Shown one piece after another: positions 43,620 to 53,335 of a DNA stretch of 64,000 nt; position 1 is the stretch's first letter, and every line of letters begins with the position of its first letter. A program made the position numbers and the translations under genes. Origin of the DNA: Pseudomonadota bacterium (lineage in GTDB: Bacteria; Desulfobacterota; Desulfovibrionia; Desulfovibrionales; Desulfovibrionaceae); the NCBI GenBank assembly GCA_018816865.1, contig JAHIUW010000041.1, forward strand, positions 1-64,000, given 5' to 3'. The notes below the pieces were generated by a model that saw nothing but the letters and a program-made list of their open reading frames with translations, was not told the origin of the DNA and did no database searches.

Positions 43620-44282
43620 TTAGGGTTTCAGCTTCTCCAGCATCTCCTCCTGAACAATCACCACCAGTTCGTCGCCCATGTTCAACACATCATCCGCGCC
43701 GGGCAGGTAGGTATAATCATTCTCGGCAGCTCCCGCCTTGCGCACAGCAACAACCTGCACTCTGAATTTCTTGGACAGGTCCAGATCACGCAGGGTCTTG
43801 CCCGCCCACTCATTCACAGTGAGCTTCTGCATCAGCACACCCTGACCGAACTGCATGTATTCGATGAGTCCCGGGTTGGTCAGCTGCAAGGCCACCTGAT
43901 GCGCGCCGTAGCGTTCCGGGAAAAAGACCTCGTCCCCGCCGATCTTGCGCAGCACCTTTTCGTGCTCCCAGGAGATGGCCTTGACCCAGACCTTGCCCAC
44001 CCCGAGTTCCTTCAGATGCAGGCAGATCAGGATGCTGGCCTCCATGGCCGATCCGACGCTGACCACCACGTTTTGCAACTCTGCAAACCCCAGCTGCTCC
44101 AGGACATTCTTGTCCATGGCATCGCCCTGATAGACCTGGGTCAAAGCCTCCTGGGCGCGGCGCACGTTGTCCGGGTTGCCATCCAGCCCCACCACCTGAT
44201 GCCCGAGCTCCATCAGTCGCTGGGCCAGGAAGAACCCGAATTTCCCCAGGCCGACCACTCCGATTTCAAGCTGATTATGCAT
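43620..44282 (-). CDS. KtrA/TrkA-type potassium uptake regulatory subunit (RCK domain)
   Basis: 220 residues. RCK-N Rossmann domain IGVVGLGKFGFFLAQRLMELGHQVVGLDGNP binding NAD(H) or ATP/ADP, then an RCK-C domain (LTVNEWAGKTLRDLDLSKKFRVQVVAVRKAG..LPGADDVLNMGDELVVIV). Single-RCK length is typical of KtrA. ATG 44282 has GGAG 8 bases upstream. It gates the membrane subunit encoded just upstream on the same strand (44459-45823); repeat copy B lies between the two genes. Confidence 0.9.
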   Translation of the reverse strand: MHNQLEIGVVGLGKFGFFLAQRLMELGHQVVGLDGNPDNVRRAQEALTQVYQGDAMDKNVLEQLGFAELQNVVVSVGSAMEASILICLHLKELGVGKVWVKAISWEHEKVLRKIGGDEVFFPERYGAHQVALQLTNPGLIEYMQFGQGVLMQKLTVNEWAGKTLRDLDLSKKFRVQVVAVRKAGAAENDYTYLPGADDVLNMGDELVVIVQEEMLEKLKP

Positions 44283-44334
44283 CGACTTTCTCCAATGGCT
44301 CAAATGAAATCATTCTCTCTATCTCTCTAGCACA

Positions 44335-44458
44335 CAGGATGATCAAAAGGGGGCGGATGCAAGGAGTAAGGAAGGATCAAGGTCGACGCGTACTCCACGT
44401 ACGCGAGAATTTGATCCTTCCGAAGCGACAACACAGATGTACCCTTTTCATCATCCTG
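44335..44458 (-). repeat. nested-palindrome element, copy B
   Basis: Outer arms CAGGATGATCAAAAGGG (44335-44351) and CCCTTTTCATCATCCTG (44442-44458), 16 of 17 pairs. Inner stem AAGGATCAA (44372-44380) with TTGATCCTT (44411-44419) is perfect; apical CGCGTAC (44387-44393) with GTACGCG (44399-44405) is perfect. Tail CGAAGCGACAAC follows the hairpin. The element ends at the base adjoining the stop codon of the minus-strand TrkH-like gene, the same polarity relative to its gene as copy D. Confidence 0.88.
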
Positions 44459-45823
44459 CTAGCCCATGGGCAGGCGCTTCTCCGGCCATAAAAACAGCTC
44501 CTTGCGTTGCATATCGTGCAGCAGGGAAATGAACACAATGGGTCCCAAACGGCCCACGAACATCAACACCGTGATCACCAGTTTGCCCGGCACGCTCAGG
44601 TGCGGCGTCAGGCCAGTGGACAGGCCCACCGTGGCAAAGGCGCTGACACATTCGAACAGGATTTCCAGGAACAGACCGCGAGTCTGATTGTGCGGCACGG
44701 CCCCGATCTCCGTAATGGACAGCAGCAGCGCGGACAGGCCGATGAAGACCATGCCGAACATGATCAGCGTCAGGGCATCGTTCATGCTGGCCTCGTCCAG
44801 GGCAAAGCGCTTCGCCACCACTGCCTGCTTACGCCCCCGCAGGCGCGCCAGGCAGAAGGCCACCAACGCCCTGAAGGTCGTCGTCTTGACGCCACCCGCG
44901 CACGATCCCGGCGAGCCGCCGATGAACATCAGGCCCATCATCACCAGCAGTGAGATATTGGTCAGCCCAGCGATGTTCATGGTGTTGAATCCGGCGGTAC
45001 GGCAGGTCACGGACTGGAAGACCGAGGCCAGAAATTCCTCGGCATGGGAAAATTGCCCCTGGTGCAGGGCGAATTCGGCCAAAAAGATGAACAGAGTCCC
45101 ACCCGCGATGAGCCAGAAGCTGGTGGAGAGCACGATCCGGGTGTGCCAGGACAGACACTGAACCCGGGCAGCGCGGTCCCGCAGACGGATGCGCCCCACC
45201 CGCTCGGCCAGTTCCAGCAGCACCGCAAAGCCCAACCCTCCCAGCACGATGAGCACCATGAAGGTCAGATTGACCCCCGCATGGGTCTTCCAGGCCACCA
45301 GGCTGTCACCCTGCAGGGCAAAGCCCGCATTGCAGAAGGCGGAGACCGCATGGAACAACGCTGAAAACGGGTCGAAGGCCACGGGATCGAAGAGGTGCAG
45401 GCTCAAGGCGCCCAGCAGTTCCAGCAGCAGACAGGCCAGCACCACTTGGCGCAAAAAGCTCACCATACTGAAGGTCGGGTCGTGTAGCAGGGTCTGGCGC
45501 ATGGCCAGCCGGTCCGAGAGGGAGATCCGCCGACGCCAGAGCAGGAACAACAGGCTGGAATAGGTCATGATGCCCAGCCCGCCCAGCTGGATCAATCCCA
45601 GGATCACTCCATGCCCTGTGGAGGTGAAAAAGGTCCCCGTGTCCACCACGGCCAAGCCGGTGACGCAGACGGCGGATGTGGCGGTGAACAGGGCGTCCAC
45701 CACGGACAGCCCACCACCCGCCTGGCAGGCGTCGAGCAGTAACAGCCCCGTCCCAACCACAATGGCCAGGGCGAAACCGAAGATGAGCATCAGGGAAGGG
45801 GAACCATGTTTAAACAGTCTCAT
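44459..45823 (-). CDS. KtrB/TrkH-family potassium uptake membrane subunit
   Basis: 454 residues, about ten membrane segments arranged as four M-P-M repeats. Selectivity-filter loops: SAVCVTGLAVVD, SAFCNAGFALQ, CRTAGFNTMN and SAFATVGLSTGLT, each with the filter glycine. Together with the KtrA-like protein it would form a Ktr-type potassium channel. The start ATG 45823 is favoured (MRLFKHGSPSLML) over TTG 45844; neither has a strong Shine-Dalgarno. Confidence 0.92.
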   Translation of the reverse strand: MRLFKHGSPSLMLIFGFALAIVVGTGLLLLDACQAGGGLSVVDALFTATSAVCVTGLAVVDTGTFFTSTGHGVILGLIQLGGLGIMTYSSLLFLLWRRRISLSDRLAMRQTLLHDPTFSMVSFLRQVVLACLLLELLGALSLHLFDPVAFDPFSALFHAVSAFCNAGFALQGDSLVAWKTHAGVNLTFMVLIVLGGLGFAVLLELAERVGRIRLRDRAARVQCLSWHTRIVLSTSFWLIAGGTLFIFLAEFALHQGQFSHAEEFLASVFQSVTCRTAGFNTMNIAGLTNISLLVMMGLMFIGGSPGSCAGGVKTTTFRALVAFCLARLRGRKQAVVAKRFALDEASMNDALTLIMFGMVFIGLSALLLSITEIGAVPHNQTRGLFLEILFECVSAFATVGLSTGLTPHLSVPGKLVITVLMFVGRLGPIVFISLLHDMQRKELFLWPEKRLPMG

Positions 45824-45988
45824 GGCTTCGGGATATACGCCCAACCCAGCGGGGTGTAAACGTATTGAGGTGGTATGTCCCTGGGAAAACGGGTGGTGTT
45901 ACGCCAGTGCAGAACTGGCTGCGACGACTCTCGCACAACAAGATTCCCCAACGGCGGGCCCCTTCTCGCGGGTCTGGCGTACGAGAGC

Positions 45989-47437
45989 CTATTTCCGCCA
46001 GAATTCAGGGACAAAGAGGATGATAACCGTATAAATCTCCAATCTTCCCAAAAGCATGCAGAAGACCAACAGCCATTTGGCCATGAGCGGCAGATGGGCA
46101 TAGTTGTCCGTGGGGCCGACCCCGCCCAGGCCCGGACCGATGTTGCCAATACTGGCAACCACGGCGGAGAAGGCCGTGACGATATCCACTCCCATGGCCG
46201 TCAACAGGAACGACGAAACGATGAACAGCCCCAAAAAGAGCATGAAGAACCCGGTGATGGAGGACAAAACCTCGGTCGGGACGTTGTGGCGGCCCAGCTT
46301 GACGCGGGTCACGGCACGCGGGTGGATGAGCCGGAACAACTCCTGATAGGCGAGTTTCAGGAGCAGCATGATGCGCATGCATTTGATGCCGCCGCCCGTG
46401 GAACCCGCACAGCCGCCCAGGAACATGAGCAGCAGGAGCAAGGCCTGTGGCAAGGGCGTCCACAGTTCATAGTCAGCCGTGGCGAAGCCCGTGGTGGTCA
46501 TGATGGATGCCACCTGGAAGGAGGCAAAGCGCAGGGCGTCGCCCAGGGACTCGTAGTTGTTGCCCCAGATACTCACAGTGGAGACCAGGGTGAAGATCAC
46601 GAACACCCCCAGGAAGAACCGGAACTCCGGGTCACGGAACATGACCGCCGGGCGGCCCCGCAGCACGTTGTAATGCAGGGTGAAGTTGGCCCCGGCAATG
46701 AGCATGAAGATGGTGATCACCGTGTCGAAATACACACTGTCATAAGCCGCGATGGAGGTGTTGCGCGTGGAAAAACCACCCGTGGCCATGGTCCCGAAGG
46801 TGTGGCACAGGGACTCGAACAGGTCCATGCCCCCGAACCACAAGAGCACTGTCTGCAGGACCGTGAACAGCAGATAGACCTTCCAGAGCAGCACGGCCGT
46901 GTCCTTGATGCGCGGCTTGAGCTTCTCGGCCACCGGGCCAGGGACCTCGGCCTTGTAGAGCTGCATACCGCCAACGCCCAGAAACGGCAGGATCGCCAGG
47001 GACAGCACGATGATACCCATGCCGCCGAGCCAATGCGTGAGCGACCGCCAGAACAGGATGCCCCGGGGCAAGGCCTCGATATCCGAGAGCACGCTGGCCC
47101 CGGTGGTGGTGAATCCGGACATGGACTCGAAGAAACAGTCCGTAAAGGTCGAAAATGTCTCGGCGAACCAGAACGGCAGCGCGCCCATGAGCGCAGCGGC
47201 AATCCAGCCCAGGGCCACGATGGCCATGCCTTCGCGATGATTCATGGCCAGGGCGTCCGGATTGCGGAATATGCGAAACAAGCCCCCGCCCACGCAGAGG
47301 GTCACGAGGATGGATTTCATGAGCGGCAGGGTCCCGGCATCGTCGTAATACACGGACCAAGCCAGGGCCAAGAGCATGGTCATGCCGATGGAGACCAGGA
47401 TCGCCCCAACCACGTACAGGGTGTATTTCCAACGCAT
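45989..47437 (-). CDS. trkH: Trk potassium uptake membrane subunit TrkH
   Basis: 482 residues, TrkH length. Filter loops SGFTTTGASVL, GTMATGGFSTRN, IMTTTGFATADY and ASIGNIGPGLG; WLGGMGIIVLSLAILPFLGVGGMQLYKAE is a TrkH signature. It imports potassium with TrkA, encoded one base upstream on the same strand. It is a separate paralogue from the KtrB-like gene at 44459. Confidence 0.95.
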   Translation of the reverse strand: MRWKYTLYVVGAILVSIGMTMLLALAWSVYYDDAGTLPLMKSILVTLCVGGGLFRIFRNPDALAMNHREGMAIVALGWIAAALMGALPFWFAETFSTFTDCFFESMSGFTTTGASVLSDIEALPRGILFWRSLTHWLGGMGIIVLSLAILPFLGVGGMQLYKAEVPGPVAEKLKPRIKDTAVLLWKVYLLFTVLQTVLLWFGGMDLFESLCHTFGTMATGGFSTRNTSIAAYDSVYFDTVITIFMLIAGANFTLHYNVLRGRPAVMFRDPEFRFFLGVFVIFTLVSTVSIWGNNYESLGDALRFASFQVASIMTTTGFATADYELWTPLPQALLLLLMFLGGCAGSTGGGIKCMRIMLLLKLAYQELFRLIHPRAVTRVKLGRHNVPTEVLSSITGFFMLFLGLFIVSSFLLTAMGVDIVTAFSAVVASIGNIGPGLGGVGPTDNYAHLPLMAKWLLVFCMLLGRLEIYTVIILFVPEFWRK

Positions 47438-47438
47438 C

Positions 47439-48803
47439 TTAGACGGACTCCAGCTTGACCTCGAGACGTTTCTCGATGCGGCTGATGGTCTTGCGCGTGG
47501 ACAGGATCACGATGCGATCTCCGGGCTTGATGACCGCGTCGCCAGAGGGGAACACGATCTCTCCACCACGTTGGATGGTCAGGATGAGCGCGCCCTTGGG
47601 CAGCTTCAGGTCCTTGATGGCCTTGTCCACCAGATCCGAACGCTCGGGCACGATGGCTTCCAGTGCCTCGGCCTCATCGCCCCTGATGGACGCGGCGGAA
47701 ATGACCATGCCCTTGCGCATGTATTGCAGGATGGAGTTGACCGCGCTCTGACGCGGGCTGACGATGTTCTCGATGCCAATGGCGCGCACCAGCGGGAAAT
47801 AGGCGAACTTGTTGATCCTCGTGACCGCCCGCTTGGCTCCCAGACTCTTGGCCAACAAAGACGTCAGGATGTTGGTCTCTTCATCTCCGGTCAAACTGAT
47901 CACCAGGTCCATTTCCTGCACGTTTTCCTCGCGCAGCAAGTCCTGATCGCGCCCCTCACCGTTGAGCACGATGGTCCCACTCAAATGCTGGGCCAGATAT
48001 TGACAACGATCGGCATCGCTTTCCACCAAACGGACGTGGTAGCGCCCCTCAAGGCGCTGAGCCAGGCGAAAACCGATGTAGCCTCCACCGATGATCAGCA
48101 CGCTCTTCACGGGCTCGGCCTTGCTGCCCAGGCGCGTCATGATCTCAAGGACACGGTCTTCCATGCACACGAAATAGACCAGGTCGCCCCGCTCGATAAC
48201 ATCCTCGCCCGAGGGAATGATCAATTTCTCGTCGCGCACGATGGCCGCAATGATCACCGAGACACCCTGCATCAGTTCGGGCAGATGGATCAGCTTGCGC
48301 CCGACCACGGGGCTTTCGCCCACCTTGTAGCCCACGAGCTTGACCCGGCCACCGGCGAAATCAATGATCTCCGAGGCCTGAGGCACGGCAACCACCTGTT
48401 CAATGGCCTTGACCACCTCCACATCGGGGTTGATGGTCTTGTCGATCTTCAACAGGTCCTTGACGCTGTGCTCGCCCACATTGACATAATCATCATTGCG
48501 GATCCGAGCCAGTTTCACGAGATCGGGAGCCAGGGCCGAGGCAAAGGTACAGGCGATGATGTTGATCTCATCGGAGTCGGTCACGGCCAGCAGCACATCG
48601 GCATTACGGATGCCCGCACTCTCGAGAACTGCGGGCGCAGACCCCGAGCCCTCGATGGTCTGCACATCAACGTATTCGATGATCCGTCTCAAGGCTTTGG
48701 GGTCCCTGTCGATGACCACGACATCCTTGGCCTCTGAGGACAGGCGACGGGCGATGTGAAATCCCACTTCTCCCGCGCCGATGATGATAACCTTCAATGA
48801 CAT
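47439..48803 (-). CDS. trkA: Trk system potassium uptake regulator TrkA
   Basis: 454 residues with two tandem RCK units: VIIIGAGEVGFHIARRLSSEAKDVVVIDRDP (first NAD-binding fold) and VLIIGGGYIGFRLAQRLEGRYHVRLVESD (second), each followed by an RCK-C domain (GVSVIIAAIVRDEKLIIPSG; GALILTIQRGGEIVFPSGDAVIKPGDRIVILS). It controls TrkH. Start ATG 48803 (MSLKVIIIGAG); in-frame ATG 48821 would add six residues. The gap to trkH is one base. Confidence 0.95.
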   Translation of the reverse strand: MSLKVIIIGAGEVGFHIARRLSSEAKDVVVIDRDPKALRRIIEYVDVQTIEGSGSAPAVLESAGIRNADVLLAVTDSDEINIIACTFASALAPDLVKLARIRNDDYVNVGEHSVKDLLKIDKTINPDVEVVKAIEQVVAVPQASEIIDFAGGRVKLVGYKVGESPVVGRKLIHLPELMQGVSVIIAAIVRDEKLIIPSGEDVIERGDLVYFVCMEDRVLEIMTRLGSKAEPVKSVLIIGGGYIGFRLAQRLEGRYHVRLVESDADRCQYLAQHLSGTIVLNGEGRDQDLLREENVQEMDLVISLTGDEETNILTSLLAKSLGAKRAVTRINKFAYFPLVRAIGIENIVSPRQSAVNSILQYMRKGMVISAASIRGDEAEALEAIVPERSDLVDKAIKDLKLPKGALILTIQRGGEIVFPSGDAVIKPGDRIVILSTRKTISRIEKRLEVKLESV

Positions 48804-48915
48804 CTCGCTTTGCTGATTCATCCAATGCGGCTTGCACCGCATGTATTCAGTATAGGATTTGCACGGGTAAATCCAGTCTCGGTCCGTTGTTTGAAAGTGG
48901 GAAAACCGGCCACGC

Positions 48916-48946
48916 AAAAAGCCCACCACACTTGCGTGGGGCGGGC
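48916..48946 (-). terminator. terminator of rpsT
   Basis: AGCCCACCAC (48920-48929) and GTGGGGCGGGCT (48935-48946) form a GC-rich hairpin followed on the minus strand by T5. It isolates rpsT from trkA-trkH. Confidence 0.85.
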
Positions 48947-48972
48947 TGAATTGCCGAATCGGTTGGCTGGAG

Positions 48973-49236
48973 CTAGCCGATCTTGTTGACGGCCAGATTC
49001 AGGCGGGAAATCCGACGGGCGGCTTGACGCCAGTGGATCACCTTCTTGGTGGCAGCCTTGTCCAGGATGGTCGTGGCGGTCTTCAGAGCGGCCTGAGCCA
49101 TCTCCATGTCCTTCACTTCCACGGCCTGGCGCACGGCCTTGACCACGTTCTTGATGCGAGTCCTGACGGCGCGGTTGCGCTCGTTACGTTTCAGGCTCTG
49201 GGAATGTCGCTTTACAGCGGACTTGTGGTTAGCCAA
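48973..49236 (-). CDS. rpsT: 30S ribosomal protein S20
   Basis: 87 residues from the TTG at 49236: [29 protein letters not shown], with the whole protein basic and helical as expected of S20, a 16S rRNA-binding protein. The start is placed at TTG because GGAGG lies 8 bases upstream; the preceding in-frame TTG (49251) would use the Shine-Dalgarno itself as codons. E. coli rpsT also starts with UUG and is autoregulated, so the rare start may be functional here too. Confidence 0.96.
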   Translation of the reverse strand: MANHKSAVKRHSQSLKRNERNRAVRTRIKNVVKAVRQAVEVKDMEMAQAALKTATTILDKAATKKVIHWRQAARRISRLNLAVNKIG

Positions 49237-49260
49237 TGTCTTTTCCTCCAAAAAAATTAC

Positions 49261-49329
49261 ACAATGATTTGCTCATTGTCCTCAACAGTAGGGAGCAGGT
49301 CAATTATCTATTTCCCCTGCGCTTGTCAA
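49261..49329 (-). promoter_or_regulatory. rpsT promoter and leader hairpin
   Basis: Minus-strand TTGACA (seen as TGTCAA, 49324-49329), 17 bases, TAATTG (49301-49306). The leader contains TCATTGT/ACAATGA arms (49261-49267 and 49273-49279), ending just upstream of the Shine-Dalgarno, a candidate for S20 autoregulation. The remaining 49330-49412 shows no gene. Confidence 0.7.
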
Positions 49330-49412
49330 GCCATTATCCCCATTTTCCATGGACAGTCAATGCCAAAGCCCGAAATGAAACAAATCGACCAGCCGAATGT
49401 CCCTCCAACCAA

Positions 49413-49538
49413 AGAGGCCATTCAAAAATGGATGAGTGCCAGGCGCAAGGGAAAGCCAAGGCCGACGCGTATCTACTCATACGCGAGGATTTGGAATTCC
49501 CGCAGCAACGAAGCAATCATGCGGTTTTCAGCGGCCTA
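49413..49538 (-). repeat. nested-palindrome element, copy C
   Basis: Outer arms 49413-49438 and 49514-49538 are imperfectly complementary (shared pattern AGGCC-x2-T-x-AAAA-x2-G-x-ATGA). Inner stem: GGAA and CCAA (49450-49453, 49456-49459) pair with TTCC and TTGG (49497-49500, 49491-49494); apical CGCGTAT (49466-49472) pairs with ATACGCG (49479-49485). Tail GCAACGAAGCAATCATGC (49504-49521). It ends at the stop codon of the minus-strand glyS. Confidence 0.82.
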
Positions 49539-51629
49539 CTAGACCTGCAAGGCCGAGAAATCGGCCAGCCGACCCAGGCGTGAAACCAGGGCCTGCAAAA
49601 GATTCAAGCGGTTCAGGCGCAGGGTATCGTCCTCGCACATGACCATCACACCGTCAAAGAAGGCATCCACATCCGGACGCAGTTCGCCCAGCAGACCCAG
49701 CAGGCTTGCAAAATCAGCCTCGGCCCACAACTTGTCCCAGGTGGGAGCGATTTCATCCAGGTGGGAAGCCAAGGCCTTTTCCTGATCCTCCTCGAACAGG
49801 GAGGGATCATAGCCGCCAGTCAGTGTGACGCCCTCGGCGCCTCCCTGCTTGACGATGATGTTGGCAGCCCGCTTGAAGGTCAGCACGGCCTGCTGGAAAT
49901 CATCGCGACGACTGAATTCCGCCAGGGCCTCGATGCGCCTGGCCAGGGCGCACAGATCGGAGAACCCGGCCCCCAGGGCGGCCTCGACCACCAGGGTCTC
50001 GAAGCCCTTGCCCGTGAAGTAGGCCTTCAGGCGGCCAGCAAAAAAGTCCATCAGCTGGGCATGAATCTCTTCAGGCTCCAGCTTCCAGTTGATACCCTTG
50101 TAGGTGTCCTGCGCGGCCTTCAGCAGCTGGCCAAGGTCAATCTTCAGGTCGAAGTCCAGCACGATGCGAATGATGCCCAGGGCGGCACGGCGCAGTGCAT
50201 ACGGGTCGTTGGCACCTGTGGGCACCTTGCCCAGGCCAAAGCATCCGGCCAGGGTATCGGCCTTGTCCGCCATGGACAGGATGGCTCCGCACAAGCTCGA
50301 AGGCACAGGACTTCCAGGTCCGGCAGGCAGATACTGCTGGTACAGAGCGTCGGCCACGGCCTTGGACTCGCCCCGTCTGGCGGCATAAATGCCCCCCATG
50401 AGACCCTGGAGTTCGTCGAACTCGCCCACCATCCCGGACAACAGATCGGCCTTGGACAGACGACCAGCGCGGGCGGCATCGGCCTTGAGGGACGGATCGA
50501 TCCGTTCACCCAGATCGGCGCAAAGGATTTCCAGACGGCGGGTCTTATCACCCGTGCTGCCCAGGCCCTTCAGATAGATGACGTTGTCCAGTCCGGACAG
50601 CCAGTCATTCACCTCGGCAGCCAAATCGGTCTTCCAGAAGAATCGGGCGTCTTCCAGACGGGCGCGTAGTACGCGTTCCCAGCCCTTCTTGACCAAGGAC
50701 CGATCCTTGGGTTCCAGGTTCAAGGTGGAGATGAAGTGCGGCAGGAGCGTCCCGTCAGGGGCCTCCACGCCGAAGCTCTTCTGATGACTCTCCATGCTCG
50801 TCAACAGCACCTCGCGGGGCACTTCCAGGAACGAGGAGTCGAAGTCACCGAGGATGACCACGGGGGTCTCCACAAGCCCCACGACCTCGATCATCAGATC
50901 GTCCTTCCAGACAACGGAGCCACCCACTGCGGCAGCCAGTTCGTTGGCCTGCCTGCGGATGATGTCGCTGCGCTCATCGCGGCTGAGCACGACCTTGCAT
51001 TGCTCCCGGATCACGTCCTGATACGCGGCTGCGGCGGGCACTTCGAAGGGGCCTGGGCCGTGCACACGGTGCCCGCATGTCCTACGGCCAGACCTGATTC
51101 CGGCCACCTCGAAATCGACGACCTGCTCGTCCAGCAGGGCCAGGAGCCACTGGATGGGGCGGCCGAAACCGAAGTCGCCCGAGCCCCAGCGCATCTTCTT
51201 GGGAAACTGCAGGCCAGCGATGGCGGCCACGCAGATGCCGGGCAACAGGTCGATGCTCGTCCCGCCGCCCATGGTCTTCCTGACGGCCAGGTACTCGCCC
51301 TTGTCCGAGGTCTGGATGAAGCAGTCCGCGATGTCCACGCCCTGGGTCTTGGCAAAGCCCAAGGCCGCCTTGGAGGGCTGACCATCCTCGCCAAAGGCGA
51401 TGCGCCTGGGCGGGCCGGAGACAAGCTCCTCCTCACTACGCTGGGTCTGGGCCAAGCCATCGGCCACAACAACCACGCGCCGCGGCGTGGTGAAGGTCTC
51501 GACGGACTCGAACCCGATCAGAGCCTCTGTCAGACCCTTGCCGACGGCCTGCCCCAGGTCGTCGGACAACTTGGGGAAAAATCGCGCCGGGAGTTCCTCG
51601 GTGCCTATCTCAAGAATGAATATCGACAT
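49539..51629 (-). CDS. glyS: glycine-tRNA ligase beta subunit
   Basis: 696 residues, usual length. N-terminal ILEIGTEELPARFF, the tetrameric GlyRS beta signatures (GPPRRIAFGEDGQPSKAALGFAKTQG, PKKMRWGSGDFGFGRPIQWLLAL, MESHQKSFGVEAPDG) and a C-terminal DALR anticodon-binding region. It pairs with the alpha subunit encoded 25 bases upstream. The frame is open further to 51785, but the extension overlaps glyQ and has no homology. Confidence 0.96.
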   Translation of the reverse strand: MSIFILEIGTEELPARFFPKLSDDLGQAVGKGLTEALIGFESVETFTTPRRVVVVADGLAQTQRSEEELVSGPPRRIAFGEDGQPSKAALGFAKTQGVDIADCFIQTSDKGEYLAVRKTMGGGTSIDLLPGICVAAIAGLQFPKKMRWGSGDFGFGRPIQWLLALLDEQVVDFEVAGIRSGRRTCGHRVHGPGPFEVPAAAAYQDVIREQCKVVLSRDERSDIIRRQANELAAAVGGSVVWKDDLMIEVVGLVETPVVILGDFDSSFLEVPREVLLTSMESHQKSFGVEAPDGTLLPHFISTLNLEPKDRSLVKKGWERVLRARLEDARFFWKTDLAAEVNDWLSGLDNVIYLKGLGSTGDKTRRLEILCADLGERIDPSLKADAARAGRLSKADLLSGMVGEFDELQGLMGGIYAARRGESKAVADALYQQYLPAGPGSPVPSSLCGAILSMADKADTLAGCFGLGKVPTGANDPYALRRAALGIIRIVLDFDLKIDLGQLLKAAQDTYKGINWKLEPEEIHAQLMDFFAGRLKAYFTGKGFETLVVEAALGAGFSDLCALARRIEALAEFSRRDDFQQAVLTFKRAANIIVKQGGAEGVTLTGGYDPSLFEEDQEKALASHLDEIAPTWDKLWAEADFASLLGLLGELRPDVDAFFDGVMVMCEDDTLRLNRLNLLQALVSRLGRLADFSALQV

Positions 51630-51654
51630 TCGTTCGTCCTTCTCGCTTGTCGCC

Positions 51655-52524
<870 letters not shown>

Positions 52525-52575
52525 ATCGTCTCCTTTCTCGTCGCCCGTGTCGGGCCGAACTACTCGGGAAAAGCT

Positions 52576-53322
52576 TTAAATGCGTTGGAAGCGGCCGTCT
52601 TCCCAGGCCAGGCCCAGGTGGTAGCGCACCATGCCGTCAACGACGTCATACAGCTGCCTGCGGGCCACAGGCGAAGGCACCAGGGCATACCAATCTTCAG
52701 GCAAACCGGCCTTGACGGCCCGCAGGATATCCAGGGCTTCGCGCCCCAGGGGGATTCGCCTGCCCGGACCCTGCACATGCTCGGCGCAGGCCACTTGGCC
52801 CTGCTCCACAAGGAACACCGGCGCAGCGGCATTTCTTAAGTCTTTTCCGCAACGAGGGCAAGTGGACAGCGCGGGGCCGTAGCCCTGCACGAAGGCCACC
52901 TTGGCCCGGAACAGCACCGGGAACATGGGCGAGGAATCAGCCTCCGTGTCCAGCACCGATAGCGCAGCGGACACCAACTCGAAGCCCTCGCGGGAACCGC
53001 CGGGTCCCTCGTAGACAGATTCATAGAATTTCAGGCAGTTGGCCGCCCGGCCCAACATGCGCTGGTCGGTCCGCAGGTGGGGGTGGCTCAAAATGAGCGA
53101 ACCTTCCATCAGGTAGAGGTATTCGCCGCGGGGACTCTTTTTGAAATGGAAGAGCACATGGTTCAGAGGGTCCAGGCATCCCAGAAAGCGGCGACGGCTT
53201 TTGGACCCGCCGAAGGCGAAGGCTGTGAAGACGCCCCGCGAAGGAGTGGCGAGCCGAACCCAGATGTCGATCTCGCGGAAACGCCCCACCTTGAGGATCA
53301 GGGCCCGTTCCGTAAACTCCAT
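52576..53322 (-). CDS. recO: DNA repair protein RecO
   Basis: 248 residues. N-terminal OB fold (ERALILKVGRFREIDIWVRLATPSRGVFTAFAFGGSKSRRRFLGCLDPLNHVLF), helical middle, and a C-terminal zinc site: CPRCGKDL with Cys in QVACAEH. Acts with RecR in RecA loading during gap repair. ATG 53322 (MEFTERAL) starts 13 bases after the rodZ-like stop; a longer frame to 53430 overlaps that gene and is rejected. Confidence 0.9.
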   Translation of the reverse strand: MEFTERALILKVGRFREIDIWVRLATPSRGVFTAFAFGGSKSRRRFLGCLDPLNHVLFHFKKSPRGEYLYLMEGSLILSHPHLRTDQRMLGRAANCLKFYESVYEGPGGSREGFELVSAALSVLDTEADSSPMFPVLFRAKVAFVQGYGPALSTCPRCGKDLRNAAAPVFLVEQGQVACAEHVQGPGRRIPLGREALDILRAVKAGLPEDWYALVPSPVARRQLYDVVDGMVRYHLGLAWEDGRFQRI

Positions 53323-53335
53323 AACCCACCGACCG

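Noticed and set aside
44459-47437. the two TrkH-type genes as a recent tandem duplication
   Set aside because: Their proteins differ clearly in length, N terminus and filter-loop sequences, matching KtrB-like and TrkH types.
45875-47458. 527-codon plus-strand frame opposite trkH
   Set aside because: His/Gln/Gly/Glu-rich translation without structure; trkH filter motifs on the other strand are decisive.
39032-49538. the repeats as a CRISPR array
   Set aside because: Copies are kilobases apart, longer than CRISPR repeats, and differ in sequence; no cas genes.
39032-49538. the repeats as an ordinary transposon-derived MITE
   Set aside because: Terminal arms differ in sequence between copies while staying complementary, no target-site duplications are obvious, and no transposase is in the window. 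This is not excluded, only less fitting.
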